64,000 bases of DNA from Halogeometricum limi (GCF_900115785.1 NZ_FOYS01000001.1:424769-488768); one strand, 5' to 3'; counted from the first letter of the stretch, positions 55,494 through 64,000 are shown. Numbers and translations are program-made. Notes: generated from the sequence alone by a model not told the origin.

Positions 55494-55693
55494 GCGTATC
55501 ACTACCATAGTCTGCGTAACAAAGACTCTTTTGCCGAGCGACTGGTCGGGGACGGGCGCGAACGCGGGCGACTGTCGCGAATCCGGATTGTGCCAAAACG
55601 GGACATACCACGGCGACAGCGGCGTCCTCGCGGCCGTTTCGCCACCGGCAAAACACTACCCTTTTGACCCTCCTACCGGTACGGGTCAGTATA

Positions 55694-57883
55694 ATGGGCC
55701 GACGAAAGAAAATCGTCCAGGAATGTGAGAAGTTGATGGACAAGCCGGAGCAGATCCGGAACATCGCCATCGCCGCTCACGTCGACCACGGAAAGACGAC
55801 CCTCACCGACAACCTCCTCGCTGGCGCGGGGATGATCGCAGACAAGGGTGAGGCGACGCAACTGATGATGGACACAGAGGAGGACGAACAGGAACGCGGA
55901 ATCACCATCGACGCGGCTAACGTCTCGATGACGCACGAGTACGAGGACCGCAACCACCTCATCAACCTCATCGACACGCCCGGCCACGTCGACTTCGGTG
56001 GCGACGTGACGCGTGCGATGCGCGCCGTCGACGGTGCGCTCGTCGTCGTCGACGCCGTCGAGGGTGCGATGCCGCAGACCGAGACGGTCGTCCGGCAGGC
56101 GCTCCGCGAGGGTGTCAAGCCCGCGCTGTTCATCAACAAGGTCGACCGCCTCATCTCGGAACTCCAAGAGGGTCCCGAGGAGATGCAGAAGCGTCTCACC
56201 GACGTCATCGGCGACGTCAACGAACTCATCCGCGGGATGACCGAGGACATGGACGACGTCGACGACTGGACCGTCTCCGTCGAAGACGGCACCGTCGCGT
56301 TCGGGTCCGCCCTCTACAAGTGGGGCGTCTCGCTCCCGTCGATGCAGGCGACGGGCATGTCGTTCGGCGACATCATCGACCTCGAACAGGCCGACAAGCG
56401 CCAGGAACTCCACGAGAAGACGCCGCTCTCGGACGTCGTTCTCGACATGGTCGCCGAGCACTTCCCCAACCCGCTCGACGCCCAGCCTCGTCGTATCCCG
56501 CGCGTCTGGCGCGGTGACGACGACCTCGACATCGCGCGCCAGATGCGCGAAGTCGACGACGACGGCGAAGTCGTCTTCATGGCGACCGACATCGGGATGG
56601 ACCCCCACGCGGGCGAAATCGCGACCGGTCGCGTCTTCAGCGGGACTATCAAGAAGGGCCAGGACCTCTACGTCTCCGGGACGGCCGGGACGAACCGCGT
56701 CCAGTCCGTTGGTATCTTCATGGGTGGCGAACGCGAGGAACTGGACCGCGGTGTCCCCGCGGGGAACATCGCGGCCGTCACGGGTCTCCGTGACGCCATC
56801 GCCGGTTCCACCGTCTCCTCTATCGAGATGACGCCGTTCGAGTCCATCGAGCACATCTCCGAACCCGTCATCACGAAGTCCGTCGAGGCAGAGAACATGG
56901 ACGACCTGCCGAAGCTCATCCAGACGCTCCAGCAGGTCGCAAAAGAGGACCCGACCATCCGCGTCGAGATTAACGAGGACACGGGCGAGCACCTCATCAG
57001 CGGTCAGGGTGAACTCCACCTCGAAGTCATCACCCAGCGTATCCAGAAGAACCAGGGCATCCCGGTCATCACCGGTGAGCCCATCGTCGTCTACCGCGAG
57101 TCGCCGCAGAAGCAGTCTCGCGAAGTCGAGGGTGTCTCCCCGAACCGCCACAACAAGTTCTACATCACCGTCGAACCCCTCTCGGAGGACATCGTCGAGC
57201 AGATCAAACTCGGCGAAGTCTCGATGGACATGCCCGAACTGGAGCGCCGTGAAGCGCTGCAGGAGGCCGGCATGGACAAGGACACCTCCCAGAACGTCGA
57301 ACACATCCACGGGACGAACATCCTCATCGACGAGACGAAGGGTATCCAGCACCTGAACGAGACGATGGAACTCGTCATCGAGGGTCTCGAAGAGGCGCTC
57401 GACGACGGTCCGCTGGCGGCCGAACCCGTCCAAGGTGCGCTGCTCCGTCTGCACGACGCGAAACTCCACGAGGACACCATCCACCGCGGTCCCGCACAGG
57501 TCATCCCCGCGACGCGGGAGGCCGTCCACCGTGCGCTCATCGACGGTGACATCAAGCTCCTCGAACCCATCCAGAACGTCCGCATCGACGTTCCGTCCGA
57601 GCACATGGGTTCGGCGTCCGGCGAGATTCAGGGTCGCCGTGGCCGCGTCGACGACATGTTCCAGGAAGGTGACCTCATGGTCATCGAGGGCATCGCGCCC
57701 GTCGAGGAGATGATCGGATTCTCCTCGGACATCCGCTCTGCGACCGAAGGTCGCGCGTCGTGGAACACCGAGAACGCCGGCTTCCGCGTCCTCGCGGACA
57801 ACCTCCAGCGCGAGACCATCATGGAGATTCGAGAGCGCAAGGGAATGAAGCTCGAACTCCCGCAGTCCATCGACCAGTTCTAA
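55694..57883 (+). CDS. fusA: Translation elongation factor 2
   Basis: This is aEF-2, the GTPase that translocates the ribosome. It has 729 residues. The P-loop AHVDHGKTT lies near residue 28, followed by [16 protein letters not shown] (switch I), [12 protein letters not shown] (G3) and NKVDR (G4). Domain IV carries the diphthamide target histidine in [14 protein letters not shown] (H597). The start at 55694 ([15 protein letters not shown]) fits archaeal EF-2. Confidence 0.98.
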   Translation: MGRRKKIVQECEKLMDKPEQIRNIAIAAHVDHGKTTLTDNLLAGAGMIADKGEATQLMMDTEEDEQERGITIDAANVSMTHEYEDRNHLINLIDTPGHVDFGGDVTRAMRAVDGALVVVDAVEGAMPQTETVVRQALREGVKPALFINKVDRLISELQEGPEEMQKRLTDVIGDVNELIRGMTEDMDDVDDWTVSVEDGTVAFGSALYKWGVSLPSMQATGMSFGDIIDLEQADKRQELHEKTPLSDVVLDMVAEHFPNPLDAQPRRIPRVWRGDDDLDIARQMREVDDDGEVVFMATDIGMDPHAGEIATGRVFSGTIKKGQDLYVSGTAGTNRVQSVGIFMGGEREELDRGVPAGNIAAVTGLRDAIAGSTVSSIEMTPFESIEHISEPVITKSVEAENMDDLPKLIQTLQQVAKEDPTIRVEINEDTGEHLISGQGELHLEVITQRIQKNQGIPVITGEPIVVYRESPQKQSREVEGVSPNRHNKFYITVEPLSEDIVEQIKLGEVSMDMPELERREALQEAGMDKDTSQNVEHIHGTNILIDETKGIQHLNETMELVIEGLEEALDDGPLAAEPVQGALLRLHDAKLHEDTIHRGPAQVIPATREAVHRALIDGDIKLLEPIQNVRIDVPSEHMGSASGEIQGRRGRVDDMFQEGDLMVIEGIAPVEEMIGFSSDIRSATEGRASWNTENAGFRVLADNLQRETIMEIRERKGMKLELPQSIDQF

Positions 57884-57900
57884 ACTGAGACCCGCCGACC

Positions 57901-57991
57901 GCGCGCCGCCTTCCCGGCGCGCTCACGGTCGGCCTTCCGCCGCGGTCCGCGCCCGGCGGTGACCGTCGGCCCACGACGTTTCGCTTTTTTC
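57901..57991 (+). terminator. Hairpin and T-run after fusA
   Basis: An inverted repeat gcgcgcc-N8-ggcgcgc (57901-57922) follows the fusA stop. About 60 bases later a run of six Ts occurs in cgcttttttcg (about 57982-57992). The T-run is a typical archaeal stop signal for transcription. Confidence 0.4.
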
Positions 57992-58071
57992 GACGCGCCA
58001 GCGACGCCGCTCTCGGTACGGTGTCTCTCCCGCACCGGCGAGACGCCGGACAGATTTGCAATCGACGAAGG

Positions 58072-58079
58072 CTTATAAC
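58072..58079 (+). promoter_or_regulatory. TATA box of the ACT-hom operon
   Basis: The sequence cttataac is a good TATA box. It places transcription start at about 58100-58103, which is exactly the ATG of the leader ORF at 58103. Confidence 0.6.
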
Positions 58080-58102
58080 GCGCGGAACGAGTGTGAGGTA
58101 GT

Positions 58103-58207
58103 ATGCTGACGGGGTCATACCGCCCGGCACGCATCGGCACGAAGCCACACAGCGACCGCTTCGAGCCGACAACAGGGACAGCGCGTGCCACGGAGGTGGC
58201 GCGATGA
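58103..58207 (+). CDS. Candidate leader peptide of the ACT-hom operon (34 codons)
   Basis: A leaderless ATG at the expected transcription start opens a 34-codon frame beginning MLTGSYRPARIGTK. Six residues are Thr, three of them encoded by the rare codon ACA. Its TGA overlaps the ATG of the ACT gene (ATGA). The SD of the ACT gene, ggaggt (58192-58197), lies within its last codons. Translation of this ORF should therefore control initiation downstream. Evidence is positional only. Confidence 0.5.
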   Translation: MLTGSYRPARIGTKPHSDRFEPTTGTARATEVAR

Positions 58208-58758
58208 CCGAGACCGAAGCCGTCCCCGAGACGGACGGCGGCGAGCAGCCGAAGCCGCACACGATTCGGCTCGAACTCGCCGACGAACCCGGTCAACTGT
58301 TGGACGCGCTCCGCCCCATCGCCGAGAACGGCGGGAACCTCCTGTCGATATTCCACGAACGGGGCAACCTCACGCCGCGGGGTCGCATCCCCGTCGAGGT
58401 GGATTTAGAGTGTCTCCCCGACCGGTTCGACGCCATCGTCGACGCTCTGCGCGCGGAGGGCGTGAACGTCATCCAGGCTGGTGCCGAACACTACGGCGAG
58501 ACGGTGACCGTCCTCCTGGTCGGCCACCTCGTCGACAGCGACCTCTCGGACACGCTCCGCCGCATCGAGCAGTGTTCGTCGGCGTCGCTGTCGGACATCT
58601 CGCTGAGCGCCCCCGAGGGCCGAGACGACGTCTCCAGCGCGAGTCTCCGATTGGCGACGTACACCGGGCGGACGGAAGACGCGCTCGAAGTCGTCCGGAA
58701 GGTGGCCCGCGAGAAGGACCTGCACGTCATCGAGCCGTTGACGGAGGTGAGCCAATGA
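58204..58758 (+). CDS. ACT-domain amino-acid-binding regulatory protein
   Basis: This 184-residue protein has two tandem ACT-like ferredoxin folds: TIRLELADEPGQLLDALRPI (about 20-95) and VTVLLVGHLVDSDLSDTLRRI (about 100-180). The LADEPGQLL motif is the usual ligand loop. It lies directly before homoserine dehydrogenase, overlapping by four bases, and that enzyme lacks its own ACT domain. This suggests a detached allosteric subunit, binding threonine or a related amino acid. It is preceded by a leader ORF. Confidence 0.85.
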   Translation: MTETEAVPETDGGEQPKPHTIRLELADEPGQLLDALRPIAENGGNLLSIFHERGNLTPRGRIPVEVDLECLPDRFDAIVDALRAEGVNVIQAGAEHYGETVTVLLVGHLVDSDLSDTLRRIEQCSSASLSDISLSAPEGRDDVSSASLRLATYTGRTEDALEVVRKVAREKDLHVIEPLTEVSQ

Positions 58759-59714
58759 GCGACGGCAAGCGACTCGCCGTCCTCGGTGCGGGCGCGGTCG
58801 GCGGGTCCGTCGTCGAACTCGCCGCGGAGTACGGCCATACCGTCACGGCGTTCGCCGACTCCGCTTCGGCCGTCGTCGACGCCGACGGCATCGACACCGC
58901 GGCGGCCCTCGGGTCGAAGGCGGAGACGGGACGCGTCGGCACCGCGGACCCCGATGCGGCACTCGACGCCGACTACGACGTGCTGGTGGAGGCGACGCCG
59001 ACGACGCTCGATGACGCGGAACCGGGATTCTCGCACGTGCGAGACGCCCTGGAACGTGACCGCCACGTCGTGCTGGCGAACAAGGGACCGGTCGCCGAAC
59101 GCTACGCGGACCTGATGGCACTCGAACGAGAGAGCGCGGGCGACGTGCGGTTCGAGGCCACCGTCGGCGGCGCGATACCCGTGCTCTCGACCATCGAAGA
59201 CCTCTCGCCCGCGCACGTCACCGCCGCGCGCGGCGTCCTCAATGGGACGGCGAACTTCATCCTCTCGCGGATGGCTGCGGAGGGACTCGGCTACGAACAC
59301 GTCCTGGCCGAGGCGCAGGACCTGGGCGTCGCGGAAGCCGACCCCTCCTTCGACGTGGACGGCACCGACGCCGCGCTGAAGTGCGTCATCCTCTCGAACG
59401 TCCTCGCGGACGGCGACCGCGAGTACACGCTGGCGGACGCCGACGTGGAGGGAATCAAGAACGTTCCCGGGAGCGCCTTGGAACTCGCCGCGGAGGACGG
59501 GCAGACGATTCGACTCATCGGCGAGGCGACGCCGGACGGGGCGCGCGTGAGTCCGCGCCTCGTCTCACAGAACGCTGCGCTCGCCGTGACGGGCACTCGA
59601 AACATCGTTCAACTGGAGTCTGAGCACGCCGGGCAACTCAACATCAGCGGTCGCGGCGCGGGCGGCCCGGAGACGGCGTCGGCCGTGTTGGCCGACGTCG
59701 GCCGCCTCGACTGA
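58755..59714 (+). CDS. hom: Homoserine dehydrogenase
   Basis: This enzyme reduces aspartate semialdehyde to homoserine with NAD(P)H, on the path to Thr, Ile and Met. It has 319 residues, starting with the Rossmann motif [16 protein letters not shown]. The active-site segments [43 protein letters not shown] and [15 protein letters not shown], with the two catalytic lysines, are present. There is no C-terminal ACT domain; the preceding gene encodes one separately. Confidence 0.95.
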   Translation: MSDGKRLAVLGAGAVGGSVVELAAEYGHTVTAFADSASAVVDADGIDTAAALGSKAETGRVGTADPDAALDADYDVLVEATPTTLDDAEPGFSHVRDALERDRHVVLANKGPVAERYADLMALERESAGDVRFEATVGGAIPVLSTIEDLSPAHVTAARGVLNGTANFILSRMAAEGLGYEHVLAEAQDLGVAEADPSFDVDGTDAALKCVILSNVLADGDREYTLADADVEGIKNVPGSALELAAEDGQTIRLIGEATPDGARVSPRLVSQNAALAVTGTRNIVQLESEHAGQLNISGRGAGGPETASAVLADVGRLD

Positions 59715-59902
59715 GCGGTAGACCGGCGTCTCCACTCTCCTCCCGCACGATTTTCGCAGGGCGTGATACTCGTTCTCGCCCGTGGCATACGGTCCCACAA
59801 AACGCGATATGCGGCCGTCTCGGCGCGTATACGTATCGAAATGGTTTTAGGGCATTCAGGCCAAACACGGCATCACAGAGCGCCTTAGCGCGTGACCTAT
59901 CC

Positions 59903-61168
59903 ATGAGTGACAAACCGCACCAGAACTTGGCCATCATCGGCCACGTTGACCACGGTAAGAGTACGCTGGTCGGACGACTCCTGTTCGAGACAGGGTCCGT
60001 TCCGGAACACGTAATCGAGCAGCACCGCGAAGAAGCAGAAGAGAAGGGCAAGGGCGGGTTCGAGTTCGCCTACGTGATGGACAACCTCGCCGAAGAGCGT
60101 GAGCGTGGTGTCACCATTGACATCGCCCACCAAGAGTTCGACACCGACGAGTTCTACTTCACCATCGTCGACTGTCCGGGCCACCGTGACTTCGTCAAGA
60201 ACATGATCACGGGTGCCTCGCAGGCTGACAACGCGGTTCTCGTCGTCGCCGCCGACGACGGTGTCGCGCCGCAGACCCGCGAGCACGTCTTCCTCGCCCG
60301 CACGCTGGGCATCAACGAACTCATCATCGCCGTCAACAAGATGGACGTCGTTGACTACAGCGAAGACACCTACAAGGAAGTCAAAGAGGAAGTCCAGAAC
60401 CTCCTCAAGCAGGTTCGCTTCCGCTCGGAGGACGCGACGTTCGTCCCCATCTCGGCGTTCGAAGGCGACAACATCGCCGAGGACTCCGACAACACCGGCT
60501 GGTACGACGGGCCGACGCTGCTGGAAGCCCTCAACGACCTGCCGGCTCCGGAGCCGCCGACGGACGCACCGCTCCGTCTGCCCATCCAGGACGTCTACAC
60601 CATCTCGGGTATCGGTACCGTCCCCGTCGGACGTATCGAGACGGGTACGCTCAACCCCGGTGACAACGTCTCCTTCCAGCCGTCCGACGTGGGCGGCGAA
60701 GTGAAGACGGTCGAGATGCACCACGAGGAAGTCGACCAGGCCGGCCCCGGTGACAACGTCGGGTTCAACGTCCGTGGCGTCGGCAAGGACGACATCCGCC
60801 GCGGCGACGTCTGTGGCCCCGCCGACGACCCGCCGAAGGTTGCAGAGACCTTCAAGGCGCAGATCGTCGTCATGCAGCACCCCTCGGTCATCACCGCTGG
60901 CTACACGCCGGTCTTCCACGCCCACACGGCGCAGGTCGCGTGTACCATCGAGGCCATCGACCAGAAGCTCGACCCCGCGTCGGGTGAGGTCGCAGAGGAG
61001 AACCCCGACTTCATCAAGTCCGGCGACGCAGCAGTCGTGACCGTGCGACCGCAGAAGCCGCTCAGCATCGAACCGTCCGGCGAGATTCCGGAACTCGGTT
61101 CCTTCGCAGTCCGCGACATGGGTCAGACCATCGCGGCCGGGAAGGTCCTCGAGGTCAACGAGCGATAG
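59903..61168 (+). CDS. tef1a: Translation elongation factor 1-alpha
   Basis: This aEF-1A delivers aminoacyl-tRNA to the ribosome. It has 421 residues. G1 is GHVDHGKST, switch I contains [13 protein letters not shown]3 is DCPGHRDF and G4 is NKMD. Domains 2 and 3 follow ([38 protein letters not shown]). A TATA-like ggtttta (about 59841-59847) lies about 55 bases before the ATG, giving a leader of some 25-30 bases. It is followed directly by rps10. Confidence 0.98.
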   Translation: MSDKPHQNLAIIGHVDHGKSTLVGRLLFETGSVPEHVIEQHREEAEEKGKGGFEFAYVMDNLAEERERGVTIDIAHQEFDTDEFYFTIVDCPGHRDFVKNMITGASQADNAVLVVAADDGVAPQTREHVFLARTLGINELIIAVNKMDVVDYSEDTYKEVKEEVQNLLKQVRFRSEDATFVPISAFEGDNIAEDSDNTGWYDGPTLLEALNDLPAPEPPTDAPLRLPIQDVYTISGIGTVPVGRIETGTLNPGDNVSFQPSDVGGEVKTVEMHHEEVDQAGPGDNVGFNVRGVGKDDIRRGDVCGPADDPPKVAETFKAQIVVMQHPSVITAGYTPVFHAHTAQVACTIEAIDQKLDPASGEVAEENPDFIKSGDAAVVTVRPQKPLSIEPSGEIPELGSFAVRDMGQTIAAGKVLEVNER

Positions 61169-61477
61169 ATGCAGCAGGCACGCGTTCGTCTCGCCGGGAC
61201 CAGCCCGGAGGACCTCGACGACATCTGCGACGACGTCCGCGAAATCGCAAACAAGACGGGCGTCAACCTCAGCGGACCGATTCCGCTGCCGACGAAGACC
61301 CTCGAAGTTCCCGCCCGCAAGTCCCCCGACGGTGAGGGGACGGCGACGTGGGAGCACTGGGAGATGCGCGTCCACAAGCGTCTCATCGACATCGACGCTG
61401 ACGAACGCGCCCTGCGCCAGCTGATGCGGATTCAGGTGCCGAGCGACGTCAGTATCGAGATCGTCCTCGAAGACTGA
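61169..61477 (+). CDS. rps10: 30S ribosomal protein S10 (uS10)
   Basis: This protein of 102 residues has [40 protein letters not shown] and [23 protein letters not shown], the uS10 signatures. Its ATG directly follows the tef1a stop. The following 218 bases up to tRNA-Ala have a promoter for that tRNA and nothing else I can identify. Confidence 0.97.
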   Translation: MQQARVRLAGTSPEDLDDICDDVREIANKTGVNLSGPIPLPTKTLEVPARKSPDGEGTATWEHWEMRVHKRLIDIDADERALRQLMRIQVPSDVSIEIVLED

Positions 61478-61660
61478 ACTCGCCGCACCGTCGCATCGAA
61501 TCGCTGCGTCGAGGTGACCCGCCTTCGGGCGGTGTCACCCCACGACGCTAAGGCGCGATGCCGTTCTTTCTCTCTTTGCCGACGCGTGAGCGACGGCGTC
61601 GTCGGTCCCACCACCGGCTCCGACGTGTGCGACCGACTGGCTCGGTGGCCGCGAAACAGA

Positions 61661-61670
61661 AGGTACAAAT
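61661..61670 (+). promoter_or_regulatory. Promoter of tRNA-Ala
   Basis: The sequence aggtacaaat lies 26-35 bases before the tRNA-Ala 5' end, the expected TATA position. Confidence 0.45.
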
Positions 61671-61695
61671 GAGCGGGTGCCTTCAAACAGAGTGC

Positions 61696-61767
61696 GGGCT
61701 CGTAGATCAGTGGCAGATCGCTTCCTTCGCAAGGAAGAGGCCCGGGGTTCAAATCCCCGCGAGTCCA
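61696..61767 (+). tRNA. tRNA-Ala (CGC)
   Basis: The 72-base gene starts gggctcgtagatcagtgg and ends with cgagtcc plus discriminator A. The anticodon stem-loop cttcc-ttcgcaa-ggaag gives CGC. The acceptor stem contains the G3-U70 pair that marks tRNA-Ala. No CCA is encoded. Its 3' end is repeated downstream. Confidence 0.96.
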
Positions 61768-61899
61768 TCTCCTTCCGTCGCTTCACTTCGTCAGTCGATG
61801 GACTCGCTTGCCCCCACTCGCTTCGTCGCCGGCGCTACGCGCCGGCTTCCGGCGGGACCGAAGGTCCCGCACTGCTCGTGGGGACCCCGCGAGTCCATC
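61755..61899. repeat. Direct and inverted copies of the tRNA-Ala 3' end with paired hairpins
   Basis: The 15 bases ccccgcgagtccatc at the tRNA 3' end (61755-61769) recur at 61885-61899. An inverted copy gatggactcgc lies at 61797-61807. Between them are two perfect 8-bp stems with three-base loops: gccggcgc-tac-gcgccggc (61828-61846) and gcgggacc-gaa-ggtcccgc (61852-61870). The layout looks like a small element or scar between att-like repeats. Confidence 0.75.
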
Positions 61900-62027
61900 A
61901 TGCTTCTCGGTTGTCGTCGTGTGCGATAGCTTCTGATTCGGGTCGTCTACGAGGCGCGGCTATTTCGACGCGAGAATACGACTGCTGTTAGTGTGGGTTC
62001 CCCCTCGACGGCGGTGAGACGCGAGAG

Positions 62028-62144
62028 GTGACGGGTGAACTCGACGTGACTCGTGCAGAGATGCGTCGACACCTCGCACGCGAGGCTCGGTCGTCGCCGT
62101 TCGAGACGCCGGAGCAGTCGCTCGGGAACAACGTCGAAGTGTAA
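62028..62144 (+). pseudogene. Gene fragment of 38 codons in accessory stretch
   Basis: The frame from GTG 62028 (open from about 61992) to TAA 62142-62144 reads VTGELDVTRAEMRRHLAREA, then SSPFETPEQSLGNNVEV. The composition is protein-like (charged helix, then Pro/Ser), but it is short and has no obvious promoter. I take it as the tail of a decayed gene; I cannot name the family. Confidence 0.35.
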
Positions 62145-62146
62145 GA

Positions 62147-62200
62147 GGGACCTACGAAATGACCCTACCTAATCCTAAATTGGGAGTCCTCGTAGGTCCC
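62147..62200. repeat. 11-bp inverted repeat
   Basis: The arms gggacctacga (62147-62157) and tcgtaggtccc (62190-62200) are perfect and enclose 32 A/T-rich bases (with taatcctaaattggg). It lies between two gene fragments. It could be a terminator, an operator or the end of a lost element. Confidence 0.6.
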
Positions 62201-62259
62201 GTTCGTCACTCGCGCACCCGCGCACGTAAGCGTACTGACTGCGCGGAGGTGGTCGACTC

Positions 62260-62418
62260 GTGACGCTCGTTGCAGAGGCACCCGTCACGACCATCTCCCA
62301 CGGCACCGCGTGGTACCGCGAGTTCGGACACGACGGCGCGCTCCGGTACGAGAGCGGCATCGAACTCTACCGCGACTACGTTCGTCCCTGTGACTCGGCC
62401 GTCCTGTGCCCCCCATAA
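62260..62418 (+). pseudogene. Short ORF or gene fragment of 52 codons
   Basis: A frame from GTG 62260 to TAA 62416-62418 reads VTLVAEAPVTTISHGTAWYR, then EFGHDGALRYESGIELYRDY and VRPCDSAVLCPP. The aromatic and acidic pattern looks like real coding sequence, but I recognise no family. The GTG has gcggaggtgg about 10 bases upstream, a possible SD. It may be a complete small gene or the remains of a larger accessory one. The rest of 61900-62461 holds nothing else clear. Confidence 0.4.
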
Positions 62419-62461
62419 GAGAACGTTAGTGGAACAGCATCTCGACGCGTACCGACCCGCT

Positions 62462-62629
62462 TCACTCCCGATAGTCGGTCCCGTCGGGTTCCTGCAGAAC
62501 ACGCTGAAGGTCCCCGACGCTGTCTTCGCGCCACTTTCGCGTACACTCCTCACAGACGTAGTCCGCGCCGTCGGCGTCGTGCGGGTCCGCCTCTTGCAAC
62601 GCGTGGCCGCAGTTCGGGCACTCGGTCAT
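62462..62629 (-). CDS. Small zinc-ribbon protein
   Basis: This 55-residue protein starts MTECPNCGHALQEADPHDAD and has CEECTRKWRED, giving a CxxC-CxxC zinc ribbon. The rest is acidic. The start at 62629 puts the first Cys pair at the N-terminus; ten residues upstream are open but not family-like. It is divergent from the CBS-domain gene. The function is unknown; such proteins often bind RNA or act as small regulators. Confidence 0.7.
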   Translation of the reverse strand: MTECPNCGHALQEADPHDADGADYVCEECTRKWREDSVGDLQRVLQEPDGTDYRE

Positions 62630-62770
62630 GTCCGGAGAGTCGACGCAGGCGGCATTCAAACTGGTGGCACCGCTCGCGACGGACGAAGACGCGGACAGCC
62701 CTGACGACGACTCCCCGACAGAACCGAACCGAGACGGAATCGCGGTCCGGCGACTCGATTCTCGGCGCTA

Positions 62771-62780
62771 CGCTTATCAG
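62771..62780 (+). promoter_or_regulatory. TATA-like box of the CBS gene
   Basis: The sequence cgcttatcag lies 22-31 bases before the ATG at 62802, the distance of a leaderless gene. It supports this start over the upstream in-frame ATG at 62628. Confidence 0.55.
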
Positions 62781-62801
62781 TCGAGACTGTTAGATACGTT
62801 C

Positions 62802-63206
62802 ATGGATGATATCTTCGTCGCCCGACTGATGTCCACCGAACTCCACACAGTCACGCCCGACACGCTCGTCGAGGACGCCGCGAAGGTGATGATGGAGGAG
62901 GGAATCGGGTCGGTTCTCGTCGTCGACGAGGAGAACCAGTTAGCGGGTATCCTGACGAACACGGACTTCGTCCGCATCGTCGCCGAACGGCAACCGAAAG
63001 ACCAGACGCCCGTCTCCGAGTACATGACGCGCGACGTGGTGACGACGACGGCGCAGGTGGCCATCACGGACGTCGCGGACACGATGATGGAACGGGGCTT
63101 TCACCACGTTCCCGTCGTCGACGACGACGAGGGCGTCATCGGCATCGTCACCACGACGGACCTCGCGGCCTACGTCTCGACGGCCGAAGCACCCAGTCCG
63201 TCGTAG
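62802..63206 (+). CDS. CBS-domain pair protein
   Basis: This 134-residue protein is a Bateman module of two CBS domains: LMSTELHTVTPDTLVEDAAKVMMEEGIGSVLVVDEENQLAGIL (ends LMSTELHTVTPD and VVDEENQLAGIL), and YMTRDVVTTTAQVAITDVADTM with HHVPVVDDDEGVIGIVTTTDL. CBS pairs bind adenosine nucleotides or SAM and control other proteins. No catalytic domain is fused. Start 62802 was chosen by the TATA distance; 62628 would add 58 acidic residues unlike any CBS family. Confidence 0.88.
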   Translation: MDDIFVARLMSTELHTVTPDTLVEDAAKVMMEEGIGSVLVVDEENQLAGILTNTDFVRIVAERQPKDQTPVSEYMTRDVVTTTAQVAITDVADTMMERGFHHVPVVDDDEGVIGIVTTTDLAAYVSTAEAPSPS

Positions 63207-63270
63207 AACACGGCGACCGCGCCACGGTGTGCATCGGTACCACTAAGCGTACGCCGCTCGCACGGAGCGT

Positions 63271-63504
63271 ATGGACGACGCGGAGTACGACGAACTCACC
63301 ACCTCGTTGACGCCGAACGAGTCCGTCGACGGGGTCACGACGTACAGAAACACCGTGAGCATCGCCTGTCCGGCCTGCGAGAAACCGTTCGACGACCTGG
63401 TCGTCTGCGAGGACGAGTACAGCAGTCTCGAACTCAGTCGGATGTTGGACCTCTGCGTAACCACGCACGAGGACGAAGTCGTGCTGTTCACGCACAAGAA
63501 GTAA
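63271..63504 (+). CDS. Small conserved haloarchaeal Cys protein (DUF7385-like)
   Basis: This 77-residue protein has one CPAC pair in NTVSIACPACEKPFDDLVVC, with a further Cys soon after, and another at LDLCVTTHEDEVVLFTHKK. It may bind a metal. The C-terminal beta strands are well formed. The function is unknown and the DUF number is from memory. A TATA-like ccactaagcg lies about 30 bases before the ATG. Confidence 0.65.
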   Translation: MDDAEYDELTTSLTPNESVDGVTTYRNTVSIACPACEKPFDDLVVCEDEYSSLELSRMLDLCVTTHEDEVVLFTHKK

Positions 63505-63545
63505 TCGCGGCAGTCGCGACCGGAGGGCGTCTTCGGTCGGTCGGA

Positions 63546-64000
63546 CTACTCTTCTTTCGGCGGGAGGCCGTCTTCGTCGACGACGGTGCCGTCCTCGTCG
63601 ACGGTGACGATACCGCGGTTGTTCACCGCGTAGGGGTCGAGTCCGACCTCTTCGAGGAACTGCTTGTACAGTCGCTCTGCGGTCTCGGCGTCTTTCTGGC
63701 GGTCCGAGGCGCGGTCGCAGAGTTCGATGAGGTCCTCGGGGACGTCGTTCTCGTGGACGATCCAGTGGTTGATGAGGTCCGAGAGGCGTCGGATGGGCGA
63801 GGTGAAGTGGCCGTAGATGTCGAAGTTCAGCGCGTGGTGTCCGCCGAATGGGTCGTTCATGTACTTCGCGCGCGGCATCACCTTCAGCACGGCGCGCTGA
63901 ATCTTGTTCAGCGCGCGTCCGGGCGAGTCTTCGAGCGCCGCGTTGACGGCCTTCCGCGGGTCGTCGAACGACGCGCTCGGAATCTTCACGCCGTCGAGTT
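63546..64000 (-). CDS. rnr: RNB-family ribonuclease (RNase R/II type), 3' end only
   Basis: Only the C-terminal 151 or so codons are in the window; the frame stays open to the right edge. DPFGGHHALNFDIYGHFTSPIRRLSDLINHW (key GHFTSPIRRLSDLINH) is the last conserved motif of the RNB exonuclease domain. The following helix (SDRQKDAETAERLYKQFLEE) and the acidic end complete the protein. No S1 domain follows, as in archaeal members. The role is 3'-5' RNA degradation in the cytoplasm. Confidence 0.92.
   Translation of the reverse strand, partial: LDGVKIPSASFDDPRKAVNAALEDSPGRALNKIQRAVLKVMPRAKYMNDPFGGHHALNFDIYGHFTSPIRRLSDLINHWIVHENDVPEDLIELCDRASDRQKDAETAERLYKQFLEEVGLDPYAVNNRGIVTVDEDGTVVDEDGLPPKEE

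Noticed and set aside
62628-62801. Longer CBS protein starting at 62628
   Set aside because: The added residues do not look like a CBS family extension, and a TATA-like box lies exactly in front of the ATG at 62802.

Overview
This 64 kb window is a chromosomal segment of a haloarchaeon. The evidence is high G+C, very acidic proteins, leaderless genes with TATA-like boxes about 26-30 bases before the start codon, split RNA polymerase subunits (A'/A'' and B'/B''), an A-type ATP synthase, archaeal aRF1, CarS, TiaS and RbkR. From memory, the gene order etfAB - atp - prf1 - minD-like - argS - rbkR/ribB - carS - pyrE - tiaS - rpo - rps12/rps7 - fusA - hom - tef1a - rps10 resembles the Haloferax volcanii HVO_03xx region. 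I therefore infer a member of the Haloferacaceae or a close relative. Species cannot be read from the sequence.

Layout. 0-6 kb: electron-transfer flavoprotein genes, a membrane-bound winged-helix protein divergent from a secreted protein, a pilin-like protein and a quinone-type methyltransferase. 6-15.3 kb: the complete ATP synthase cluster atpHIKECFABD. 15.4-18 kb: a GNAT with a zinc ribbon, small zinc-ribbon proteins and a free-standing RarA-collar-like protein. 18-22.5 kb: a receiver-PAS-histidine kinase, aRF1, a MinD/ParA ATPase with a long acidic tail, and a 50-residue membrane peptide. 22.4-32.2 kb: argS, the riboflavin regulator/kinase with ribB, ilvE, ridA, proline dehydrogenase, carS, pyrE and an HTH-phosphoribosyltransferase. 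32.2-37.3 kb: two tandem NCS2 nucleobase permeases, an arylsulfotransferase-like protein and a glutaredoxin with a duplicated tail. 37.5-42.8 kb: an HTH regulator, tiaS, a HerA-like ATPase and a Fluc (crcB) pair. 42.9-43.4 kb: a tandem tRNA-Asp array with two decayed copies. 43.8-61.5 kb: transcription and translation machinery (rpoH-B''-B'-A'-A''-nusA, rps12-rps7, fusA, tef1a-rps10), interrupted by mscS, a PH-domain gene, a DUF5781-like metallopeptidase gene and the ACT-homoserine dehydrogenase pair. 61.7-62.5 kb: tRNA-Ala followed by a decayed accessory stretch. 62.5-64 kb: a small zinc protein, a CBS-domain protein, a small Cys protein and the 3' end of an RNB-family ribonuclease.

Most of the window is conserved core genome. 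The observations most worth a second look are mainly in non-coding DNA. Two leader ORFs, ahead of ilvE and ahead of the ACT-hom pair, share one architecture: a TATA box, a Thr-rich mini-ORF, and an SD buried at its end. At both tRNA loci, 3'-end fragments are copied in direct and inverted orientation around a similar CACTTCG-rich spacer. A class of 8-bp-stem/3-nt-loop hairpins occurs in pairs. A 17-bp perfect inverted repeat covers the promoter of a nucleobase permease. An inverted repeat sits exactly between TATA box and start codon of rbkR. No CRISPR array, insertion sequence, rRNA or intein was seen.
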